Shown here one piece after another: positions 1 through 6,151 of a DNA stretch of 10,949 nt. Under the pieces are notes generated by a model. The model searched no databases, was not told the origin of the DNA, and was given only the letters and a program-made list of their open reading frames with translations. The position numbers and the translations under genes are program-made. Origin of the DNA: CAYLZW01 sp964388085 (GTDB lineage: Bacteria; Myxococcota; UBA727; CAYLZW01); assembly GCA_964388085.1 (NCBI GenBank), contig CAYLZW010000204.1, positions 1-10,949 of the forward strand, given 5' to 3'. Position 1 is the first letter of the stretch; each line of letters starts with the position of its first letter.

Positions 1-721
1 GCTCCTGCGCGACCGAGAGCACCGGTCGCTGCCTCGTCGACACGTTGAGCGTGTAGTTCTGATGGACGCCCACCGTCAGGCCGGCCTCGTTCGTCGCCGT
101 CAGGCCCGGCGTCCAGCCGCCGCCGTGGTGCAGCGACACGTGCGCGAGGCCGCCTTTTGGGTGGTGCACGCAGAGCAGCGGATCCTCGTCGTCGGCGAAA
201 GGCGGCAGGTCGAAGTTCCTGCCGTGTACGAGCGCGCCCGACGCTGTCATGCGCGGCAGCACGACGAGGGAGCTGCAGCCAAGCCGCGAGCCGGGGGCCT
301 TCTGGCCGAGCGGCAGCGCGCCGAGCACGTTCACGGCGTCGTACACGGAGTGCGCGCGCACCAGGCGCTCCTGCATGCTGCCATCGACGTCACCGGGCAG
401 CCGGCCGAGGGCCTCGGCCATCCCGCTGGCCCCTGCCTGGAAGGCCTCGCTCTGCCCGCGCGCGAGCGGCCGGGCCAAGAGGCGATCGATGAGGCGGGCG
501 ACGTTGCGCCACGCGCGCGGCGACAAATGCGGCAGGCGGCTGCGCGCCACGAGGTAGGGGAGCTCCAGCCAGAAGCGCGTCTGGCGCTCGGCCACGTCGG
601 CGTCCTGGCGGAGGAGCTCACCGAGCTGCCGGCCGCGCTCGCGTGTGTCTCCCCGCAGGAACGCGATCCGCAGCCGACTCACGTCGAGCGGACGCTTGCG
701 TGCGGAGGTCCCGTCGGCCAT
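1..721 (-). CDS. C45-family Ntn-hydrolase / acyl-CoA:6-APA acyltransferase-like protein (partial)
   Basis: This minus-strand gene starts at ATG 721-719 and runs off the left edge, leaving 240 residues. An in-frame TGA lies upstream and no other in-frame ATG exists, which fixes the start, although no clear Shine-Dalgarno precedes it. After a charged N-terminal region with an RGDTRERGRQLGE stretch (about residues 23-35), the key motif is GSRLGCSSLVVLP at 144-156, followed by GALVHGRNFDLPPF at 162-175. This is the pattern of C45 autoproteolytic enzymes (penicillin acyltransferase-like): the precursor cleaves itself before the Cys, here Cys149, which becomes the N-terminal nucleophile. The downstream GRNFD and NEAGLTVGVH (211-220) segments fit the Ntn core strands. 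The substrate cannot be inferred; family members act on amide bonds or acyl-CoA transfer. No signal peptide is evident. It is transcribed divergently from the metzincin gene. Family assignment is fairly sure, activity is unknown, and the C-terminal part is outside the window. Confidence 0.8.
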   Translation of the reverse strand, partial: MADGTSARKRPLDVSRLRIAFLRGDTRERGRQLGELLRQDADVAERQTRFWLELPYLVARSRLPHLSPRAWRNVARLIDRLLARPLARGQSEAFQAGASGMAEALGRLPGDVDGSMQERLVRAHSVYDAVNVLGALPLGQKAPGSRLGCSSLVVLPRMTASGALVHGRNFDLPPFADDEDPLLCVHHPKGGLAHVSLHHGGGWTPGLTATNEAGLTVGVHQNYTLNVSTRQRPVLSVAQE

Positions 722-849
722 GGCATGGAGGTACGCCGCGAGAGGGCTCGGTTCAAGCGGCCGCTGCGGTGCGCGATGACAGAGGGTTCCAGTCATGCCG
801 GGTCGACCCTGACGCATTCCAAGAGTGCGCGCCGCATCGGCGGATCATT

Positions 850-864
850 GAGCACACGGTGCTC
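850..864. promoter_or_regulatory. Perfect inverted repeat, operator candidate
   Basis: GAGCAC and GTGCTC form perfect 6-bp arms around a 3-nt centre (ACG). The site lies between the divergently transcribed C45-like gene and the metzincin, where an operator for either could sit. No regulator is encoded beside it and no second copy was seen in the window. The assignment is inference from symmetry and position only. Confidence 0.3.
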
Positions 865-890
865 GACGCGGCCAACTTCAGCGTAGGGTG

Positions 891-922
891 GGGGGTAAAG
901 CCCCATGCAAGTACGCTTGCGT
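891..922. promoter_or_regulatory. Two adjacent dyads in the divergent intergenic region
   Basis: Two short inverted repeats abut. GGGG/CCCC arms lie at 892-895 and 901-904 around TAAAG. GCAAG/CTTGC arms lie at 907-911 and 916-920 around TACG, and can be extended by a T-G wobble and an A-T pair to 905-922. Together with the dyad at 850-864 they place three symmetric elements within about 75 bp. They could be protein-binding sites or leader hairpins of the metzincin transcript. No convincing -35/-10 pair was found here. Confidence 0.22.
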
Positions 923-992
923 TGCGTGGTTTTCGCTAGCCAGGGACACTGCTTCCCGTCACTGCCGCTCGCGACCGAAGCCGGGAGAACGC

Positions 993-1081
993 ATGCTGCC
1001 CGCCCGCTCCGTACCCCCCCCCTGCTCCTTGTCCTCCTCATGGCAGCGGCGGTGGGCGCCGCCGGCCCGGCTGACGCGCAG
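993..1081 (+). pseudogene. Signal-peptide remnant of the metzincin gene, out of frame
   Basis: ATG 993 has a good Shine-Dalgarno (GGGAGA at 982-987) and begins MLPARSVPP, then enters a run of nine C (1014-1022). Read as nine, the frame leads to a non-hydrophobic product. With one extra C it continues LLLVLLMAAAVGAAGPADA then Q, a textbook Sec signal peptide with a cleavage site before Gln (codon 1079-1081). The same hydrophobic stretch is open without any shift only from ATG 905, with an implausibly long N-region. The following protease ORF is in yet another frame and is closed upstream by TGA at 1072-1074. The export signal is therefore disconnected from the protease as the sequence stands. 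The C-run could be a sequencing or assembly indel or a phase-variable tract. Confidence 0.55.
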
Positions 1082-2889
1082 TGCACCGAGACAGGCAGCA
1101 GGTCGGCGGAGCGGGGATCTCGTCGTATGCGTCGTTTCCGACGTCGCTCCGGTACGCCAACCACAGCGCGTCCTACACCGTTCATGAAATCGGCCACAAT
1201 ATGGGCTTACAGCACGGTGGTATCGAAGGCGGGCGCGCGAAGGCCAACTATCGCAGCCTGATGAACTACATTGGCCAGAACAACCTGCCGTCCTTCTCGA
1301 GCGGTGCATCGTACAGCGTCGATCCGCGCGCCCTGAACGAGCTCGCCTCCATCGTGCCCTTTTCCGCTGGCGCCGACTACATGGAGTGGTTCAAGGACTA
1401 TGCAGGTTTCCCCGTCGACACGACCAATCGGCGTGTGGACTGGAACCGCGATCGCAGCTTCACCTCGGGCACAACGAGAGGACGGCTGCTCGGCTTGACC
1501 ACCTCGCACGACGGCACGAAACCGTCTCTGCTTTCGACGCAGGTCGCGGCAGAGGCTATCGACAACGAGGACAAGATTCAGGTCAGTTCCAGCCACTACC
1601 CGTGCAGCACCCCGGCCGTCGTGCGCTACGAGGTGGGCACGCAGAACCGCGCCTACATCATATGGCCCATTTGCGGCAATTGGAACATCCGCGAAATCCA
1701 CATGGACTACGATGATGAGTGCCCGGTGACGTACAACTGGACCGCCCCCTGCGGCGGCAGCCACTGGTCCGCTCCGACCAGCGGAGGAACCGGGCGCGTC
1801 GGCACCACCGTGGCCGCGGAGGTAACCAACAGCGCTCCCCACACCGCCCCGTTCATTTACGTGGCGTCCATCGATCCCACGACGTCGAACCTCCGAATTT
1901 TGCGCGGTATTCCGGAACCATCCACCGGGGACCTCAAGCTGAACCACTTTTCGGTCCAGCACACCTTCTCCGGGCCAATCGACCGTGAACCGGACATCCG
2001 CGTGCACGGCGACTACCTCTACGCGGTGTGGCACCGCGCCGATGACGGCGACTACCTCTGGGGTAGCCGGATGTCCCTCACCACGGACGTCTGGGAGACC
2101 CCGGCGAGGCTGCGGGTCTCATCCAGCGGCGCGTATGTGACGTCGAAGGTTCCGCCCCGTCTGGATGAGGCGGCAAACAGTGGCCTCCTCTATCTGCTCC
2201 GCACGGACTCGTCGGACCGCCTCCGCTTCAACTACAGAAGCGGATCGTACTGGCCAGCGAGCGGCACGTTCAGCCTTCCGGGTGGCACCGATAGCCGCAT
2301 CAAAACGACACGGCGGCCAGGCTTGGCATGGCTGCCTGACAACTTCTCGAACCCGACGGGACCGGGCCACTGGTTCATCGCGATGGCGACGTCCTCGAAT
2401 AGCCGCCTCGTCGACCTCCGCGTGCGCCCGGGCGCGACCAACAAATTCGACTATGGTTACCTGCGCGGGCATTCGCTCAGGAACGACTCGGGGGTGAGCC
2501 TCTGGTACCGGCCGGGTAGCGACGACGCGAACCCGCTCATGGTCATCGCACCCACGGAGCTGAAGCCACCCTACGGCGTGCCGGGCTTGTCGTTTTTTGG
2601 TTATCCCGATGGTGTGGTACCCAAGCTTTTCCACGACAACAACGATCATGCATCCTTCGAGGAAGGCGTGTGCAAATGGATCCGCGGTCCCTCCTATGAC
2701 TGCGACATCTCTGCAGGGCTTGCGATGCAGATGCAGCTTGAGCGAGAGGCGATCCTCGATGGAGCAGTGCCGGATTCAGCGGCTGAGCTCACGAGTTGCT
2801 CCATAGATGACCATCCCGCGGAGCAAGTCATCGATCGGAGTGCGGAGTCCGCTCAGCTTGACAACTGCGTCGACTGCGAGGGCTGGTGA
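1081..2889 (+). CDS. Metzincin zinc metalloprotease with propeller-like C-terminal region, N-terminally truncated
   Basis: The frame is open from 1075 and first offers GTG 1081 (602 aa), with no Shine-Dalgarno. The zinc motif HEIGHNMGLQH spans residues 35-45 (ligands His35, His39, His45; catalytic Glu36), and SLMNY at 59-63 supplies the Met-turn Met61. The next stretch, up to VDWNRD at 118-123, resembles the tail of secreted zinc-dependent metzincin catalytic domains. Metzincins normally have an N-terminal subdomain of roughly 100 residues or more before the zinc helix, plus a signal peptide; here only 34 residues precede it. Residues about 160-520 are rich in Trp, Tyr and short beta-strand patterns such as YLYAVWHRADDGDYLWGS, suggesting a propeller, but no Asp-box family is certain. 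The last 90 residues hold five Cys. The gene ends TGATG, coupling it to the lipoprotein gene. As written the protease is probably inactive and unexported. The long intact remainder argues for a recent lesion or an assembly error. Confidence 0.75.
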   Translation: MHRDRQQVGGAGISSYASFPTSLRYANHSASYTVHEIGHNMGLQHGGIEGGRAKANYRSLMNYIGQNNLPSFSSGASYSVDPRALNELASIVPFSAGADYMEWFKDYAGFPVDTTNRRVDWNRDRSFTSGTTRGRLLGLTTSHDGTKPSLLSTQVAAEAIDNEDKIQVSSSHYPCSTPAVVRYEVGTQNRAYIIWPICGNWNIREIHMDYDDECPVTYNWTAPCGGSHWSAPTSGGTGRVGTTVAAEVTNSAPHTAPFIYVASIDPTTSNLRILRGIPEPSTGDLKLNHFSVQHTFSGPIDREPDIRVHGDYLYAVWHRADDGDYLWGSRMSLTTDVWETPARLRVSSSGAYVTSKVPPRLDEAANSGLLYLLRTDSSDRLRFNYRSGSYWPASGTFSLPGGTDSRIKTTRRPGLAWLPDNFSNPTGPGHWFIAMATSSNSRLVDLRVRPGATNKFDYGYLRGHSLRNDSGVSLWYRPGSDDANPLMVIAPTELKPPYGVPGLSFFGYPDGVVPKLFHDNNDHASFEEGVCKWIRGPSYDCDISAGLAMQMQLEREAILDGAVPDSAAELTSCSIDDHPAEQVIDRSAESAQLDNCVDCEGW

Positions 2890-4526
2890 TGCGTGCCCAC
2901 AGCTTCGTCGCCATCGCGCTGTTCCTCTCGGGCTGCCCTACGCCGGCCGGCGTAGGCGACGCGGCCTCCACCGATGTCAATACCATACCCGATGGGAGCG
3001 TCTCGGAGGAGCCTGGACCTGACGGTGCTGTCCTCGACGTGACGGATGGCCCCGCGCCAGACGTCGGTTCAGAGAATGGCATTGACGCGGGCCCCCCGGT
3101 GCTCTGGTGGGAGAGCATCGAGACCACCGGCGGCTGCGCGGAGGGGCCGTTGGACGGCGAGACTTTCGTCCAAGGGGTTGCCGCGGCAGCGCCAGCGATC
3201 GGCAGCGTCGCATGGCAAGAGCTCAAACCCTGCGGAGAGATGGCCGAGGATCCCTGGTACCAGGGATCCGACTCATCTTCCAATCGAGGTGACATCGCGG
3301 GAATCACGCTGCCCGGGAGCCCTCCAAGGCGCCTCGTTGTCGTGGCGAACCACATGGCCGCGGGACTAAGCCCCAACTCATTTAACGGCCTAGGTGTCTT
3401 TGACGTCGACACCGGAGATCGACTCTTTTGCGCAGAAGTGAACTGGGGGCGCCACTCGATTGGCTCCGTCATGACCACGAGCAACCCGCCGCGCGCGATC
3501 CATGTTTACGAGAAGCAAAACAGCGCCAGCGTGGACGCTCCCGTCGTTGGTCTTGGGATATTGGTGCTGGATCTCGAAACCGGGGAGATGCAGGACCATT
3601 ACCTGCCGACGCCGGGGATCCCTTGGTATGCGGGCGGCGGCTTCGCCACTGTGACGACAAGGGGGCAGGTGGTGTTGCGATGGGAAGGGGGGATTGCCTC
3701 CATCGACCCCGAGACAGGCATCCCAACTTGGGCGTTTAGCTCCAGCAACGATGCAACGCCAGCTCGGGAGCGCTTCTGCGGCCTGTGGCCGGCGGAAGAT
3801 GGCGCCGTGTACGCGTCCGCCTGCCCGTCCGTGTCTGACGGTGGGTACTTCCACATCGATGCGTGCGGCGACGTTACCTTCCTTCCAGGGCCACGCGCGG
3901 CGATCGCTCCCTATTGGAGACCACCGATGCTCCTGGAGGACGGCACGGCGACGCTGTTCGAAGGGGCCTTCGACCCAGTCCCATCGCTGCGGGTCGAGCG
4001 CACCGGAGGCACCTATATTGAGCCCCGTTGCTACCACGTGACAGCGCTCAGCGAGGGGCGCTTTGCTTGCACGTACCGCATTCAGAGGACACACCCGCCC
4101 TACTATGCCCCGTCGTATCTGAGTGTGTTCAATAGCGACGGTAGCAACCGCGTTGAGATCGCGCTCCCTCTAGAAGAGGAAGAGGGATACATCTTCGAAT
4201 GGACCGTCGGCCCACCCGTGGCGTTGGCACCGAACCATCTCCTTCTGCAGGCGTACAAGAATGGCCGGACCCGTCATGTGGCTGTAATCAATATCGATGA
4301 CGTGTCGATTGAGCAGCTCTTCACTCTGCAGCCTACGCCGCGCGACCTGGCATACTGGCACGACCAGGGCACGACGCCCATCGTGTTCGACAATGGCAAG
4401 ATCGTATTCTCCTTCTTCGGCGAGCTCATCGTCTTCTCATCGGGGTTCGCGGGCCTTGAGAACTCGGGCTACCCCCGGGGGCCGAACCACGGTGGGAATC
4501 AGAACCGCGGGCCGATTGTCCCGTGA
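2889..4526 (+). CDS. PQQ-like beta-propeller lipoprotein
   Basis: ATG 2889 overlaps the preceding stop by one base (TGATG), with GAGGG just upstream; an in-frame GTG at 2886 is an alternative. The 545-aa product opens with MRAHSFVAIALFLSGC. LSGC is a lipobox with lipidated Cys16, and Pro at +2 gives no inner-membrane retention signal, so outer-membrane anchoring is likely. Residues about 22-67 form an Asp/Pro/Gly-rich linker. The rest shows repeated blade-like units: GLGVFDVDTGDRLFCAEVNW, LVLDLETGEM, VLRWEGGIASIDPETG, LLLQAYKNGRTRHVAVINI and NGKIVFSFFGELIVF. The phrase D-x-TG/E-TG recurs, as in PQQ-like (PQQ_2) propellers. The tail ENSGYPRGPNHGGNQNRG resembles the terminal motif of such propellers in myxobacterial lipoproteins (recollection, not searched). 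The role is probably extracellular binding or scaffolding with the upstream protease. No catalytic residues were recognised. Confidence 0.75.
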   Translation: MRAHSFVAIALFLSGCPTPAGVGDAASTDVNTIPDGSVSEEPGPDGAVLDVTDGPAPDVGSENGIDAGPPVLWWESIETTGGCAEGPLDGETFVQGVAAAAPAIGSVAWQELKPCGEMAEDPWYQGSDSSSNRGDIAGITLPGSPPRRLVVVANHMAAGLSPNSFNGLGVFDVDTGDRLFCAEVNWGRHSIGSVMTTSNPPRAIHVYEKQNSASVDAPVVGLGILVLDLETGEMQDHYLPTPGIPWYAGGGFATVTTRGQVVLRWEGGIASIDPETGIPTWAFSSSNDATPARERFCGLWPAEDGAVYASACPSVSDGGYFHIDACGDVTFLPGPRAAIAPYWRPPMLLEDGTATLFEGAFDPVPSLRVERTGGTYIEPRCYHVTALSEGRFACTYRIQRTHPPYYAPSYLSVFNSDGSNRVEIALPLEEEEGYIFEWTVGPPVALAPNHLLLQAYKNGRTRHVAVINIDDVSIEQLFTLQPTPRDLAYWHDQGTTPIVFDNGKIVFSFFGELIVFSSGFAGLENSGYPRGPNHGGNQNRGPIVP

Positions 4527-4535
4527 GGAGGTTTG

Positions 4536-4555
4536 GGTGTCGGCCCGCCGACGCT
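4536..4555. terminator. Hairpin between convergent genes, possible bidirectional terminator
   Basis: GTCGG (4539-4543) and CCGAC (4548-4552) pair around CCCG, and the stem extends outward by a G-C pair and two wobble pairs. It fills most of the 35-bp gap between the convergent lipoprotein gene and the minus-strand gene ending at 4562. No T-tract follows on either side, so it is only a weak intrinsic terminator candidate. Confidence 0.3.
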
Positions 4556-4561
4556 ACATTA

Positions 4562-5398
4562 TCAGCGCATGCGGCCGTCCACGCTGGGCGAGCCGGCCGT
4601 GAGCTCGTCGCTGCCGAGCGAACCCTCGACGTCGACCTCGGTGCCGTCTTCTGCGTCATCCTCGTCTGGCGCCATGCCGCCGAGCGCGGCGCCGACTACC
4701 GCGAGGGGGCCAGCGATCAAGGCGATGCCGAGGCCGGCGGTGAACGTGAGGCTGTCGGGCGCGGTCGGTGGCGAGCTCGGCGCGAGCGGCCACGGCACCA
4801 GGATGTCGCGTCCCTGTCCCTCGCTCTGCATGCCGAGCGCGAGGCCCGTGACGATGAACGCCAGGCCTCCGACCCCGACCAGCACGCCCGGTAGCGCACC
4901 GAGCGCGGCGCCCCAGGCGTCGGCGTCGTCGAACATCGCGCCGAGACAGCCGCCGGCGAGCGCCGCCAGGGGAGGCACGACGCCCACGGCGAGCGACGCT
5001 GGGCAGCCGAGGAACAGAGAGCAGGCCTGGCCGACGCTCTGGCCGAAGCTGTCGTCCTGGGACGTCACCAGTACGCATAGGCCGCAGACGCCGAAGAGCG
5101 CGCCGACCATGGCGTCCGCGGCGCCACACGCGGACGCTGAGCCGATGGCCGCGCCGAGCTGCGCTCCCGCGTCTGCCTCGTCGTCGGGTTCGGCCGCGCG
5201 CTCGTCCTCGTCGTTGCGGTTGTCCTCGACGTCGGGCGCGCTGCCGCTGTCTTCGGCGGGGACGGCGGGCGCTTCGTCTGGCGTCGTGGTCGGGTCCGCC
5301 GCAGGGATGGGGGGCGGTGCTTCGGTGGCCTCGTCGACGGGGACATCCTGCAGCGCCAGCGAGAAGGCAAGCACCACGGACAGGGCGGTGGCGGTCAT
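4562..5398 (-). CDS. Unknown exported protein with Gly/Ala-rich hydrophobic segments
   Basis: Start ATG 5398-5396 is chosen because GGAG lies 7 nt upstream and the N-terminus then reads MTATALSVVLAFSLALQ, a short signal peptide; an upstream in-frame ATG (5416) would add MPCGAT. The product is 278 aa. Residues about 18-80 are an acidic, Pro/Asp/Glu/Ala-rich linker. Four hydrophobic, Gly/Ala-rich stretches follow (about 81-111, 125-155, 163-190 and 218-243), with GxxxG-like spacing that suits membrane helix packing. Cysteines cluster at 91-151 (CGLC, LGC, GGC). The last 35 residues are acidic again. I do not recognise a family and see no catalytic motif. It is a single gene, convergent with the lipoprotein gene and divergent from the small ORF at 5593. 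It may be an inner-membrane protein with an acidic periplasmic N-terminus, or an envelope protein. Confidence 0.7.
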   Translation of the reverse strand: MTATALSVVLAFSLALQDVPVDEATEAPPPIPAADPTTTPDEAPAVPAEDSGSAPDVEDNRNDEDERAAEPDDEADAGAQLGAAIGSASACGAADAMVGALFGVCGLCVLVTSQDDSFGQSVGQACSLFLGCPASLAVGVVPPLAALAGGCLGAMFDDADAWGAALGALPGVLVGVGGLAFIVTGLALGMQSEGQGRDILVPWPLAPSSPPTAPDSLTFTAGLGIALIAGPLAVVGAALGGMAPDEDDAEDGTEVDVEGSLGSDELTAGSPSVDGRMR

Positions 5399-5557
5399 CG
5401 TCGCTCCGCAAGGCACGCGAGAGGCGCGGCGTGGCGTCGCTCGTCACCCTCGCGCAGGCGGCGACCGACATGCCGGTGCCGATAGCTTACGCGTCCTCCG
5501 CTCCGGTGTTTGCCCAGACCGCTCAGGGTTTGTCCCCAGGACCGCCGCGGCGGCCTC

Positions 5558-5592
5558 TTGCCCGCCCCTGGCCTGCCCCATACGGTGAACGC
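5558..5592 (+). promoter_or_regulatory. Sigma70-like promoter positioned for leaderless transcription
   Basis: TTGCCC (5558-5563) and TACGGT (5581-5586) are separated by exactly 17 bp, and the ATG at 5593 follows the -10 box by six bases. That places the expected transcription start on the ATG itself. The -10 fits the TANNNT pattern typical of leaderless genes, and no Shine-Dalgarno lies before the ATG. The match to consensus is modest (4/6 and 3/6), so the call rests on spacing and position. Confidence 0.4.
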
Positions 5593-5772
5593 ATGGCCGA
5601 CGAGCGACGCACCGCCGAGGACCTCATGAGCTGGCCGGCGCCGCTGCCCGAAGAGCTCAGCGAGCCTGCCGAGGAGCATCTGGCCTATCTGCTCCGCATC
5701 AGCGAGGTGCTGCGCCGTGCTCGACGACCCTCTGCTGACGACGCTGCTCGACGCGAAGAAGACGCTGGATGA
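5593..5772 (+). CDS. Small protein of unknown function upstream of the nucleotidyltransferase
   Basis: ATG 5593 opens a 59-codon ORF: an acidic N-terminal half (EDLMSWPAPLPEELSEPAEE) followed by a helix-prone basic part (HLAYLLRISEVLRRARR). No Shine-Dalgarno is present, but a promoter at leaderless spacing lies directly upstream. Its 3' end overlaps the nucleotidyltransferase start (GTG 5717) by 56 bp, so the two are probably translated from one mRNA. Small proteins encoded ahead of AbiEii/MNT-type nucleotidyltransferases are often antitoxins or partner subunits. That is context only; the sequence shows no DNA-binding or HEPN motif. ATG 5626 is a possible later start. Whether the gene is functional, given the damaged neighbour, is uncertain. 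Confidence 0.45.
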   Translation: MADERRTAEDLMSWPAPLPEELSEPAEEHLAYLLRISEVLRRARRPSADDAARREEDAG

Positions 5773-6083
5773 AGCAGGCATCCCGTACGCCCTTGTCGGC
5801 GGGATGGCAGCGCTGCTCTACGGCTCCACGCGCACGACTCGGGACGCCGACTTCTCGGTACGGGGACGTCATCGCCTTCAAGATCGTCGGCGGACGGCCC
5901 CGTGATCTGCGCGACATCGAGGAGCTCGCGGAGCTGAACCCCGGCCTGCGCTGGGGCCGCGTCGTTGACATGCTCTCGCTCGTCGGCGTGAAGGCGTCGG
6001 ATGAGGAGCTCATGCGCGCGGTCCGTGACGACGACCTCCGCTCCGCGTTGAAGGCGTTGGCGCGGGCGGTACGGGCGCCCTGA
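5717..6083 (+). pseudogene. Minimal nucleotidyltransferase (AbiEii/MNT-like), internally deleted and frameshifted
   Basis: GTG 5717 (GAGG at 5704-5707 as ribosome site) begins VLDDPLLTTLLDAKK, then LVGGMAALLYGSTRTTRDAD. This is the nucleotidyltransferase signature GG...RxTxDxD (Gly28-Gly29, Asp43, Asp45). The frame then runs into nonsense and stops at TGA 5903-5905. From about 5856 a different frame reads YGDVIAFKIVGGRPRDLRDI and stays open to 6083. That matches the C-terminal helix pattern of the same family (usually E-D-L-I-A-x-K-x-x-A-G-R-P-x-D-x-x-D-I). The two halves add up to about 120 residues, against roughly 170-200 for the family. The middle, including the third catalytic acid, is therefore missing at about 5860 and the frame has changed. 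As written it cannot make an active enzyme. An assembly error is the main alternative. Confidence 0.7.
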
Positions 6084-6151
6084 TACACGAAGGGAGCGAC
6101 CCCGACGCGGCCCCCGCTTCCCAAGGGCGCTCTCGCGCGCAAAGGGACCCC

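Noticed and set aside
62..886. 274-codon open frame on the plus strand at the left edge
   Set aside because: The opposite strand encodes a recognisable C45 hydrolase with nucleophile motif over the same bases; the plus-strand product is Arg/Ala-rich and domainless.
1207..2034. 275-codon minus-strand open frame
   Set aside because: It is antisense to the metzincin zinc site and Met-turn; its product shows no motif.
5717..6083. Active abortive-infection toxin-antitoxin locus
   Set aside because: The nucleotidyltransferase is split between two frames with its centre missing, and the small upstream ORF has no antitoxin motif; only a remnant can be supported.
6092..6122. GGGAGCG / CGCTTCCC imperfect inverted repeat before the E1 gene
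   Set aside because: The arms need a bulge and a long GC-only loop; in DNA this GC-rich such a pairing is expected by chance.
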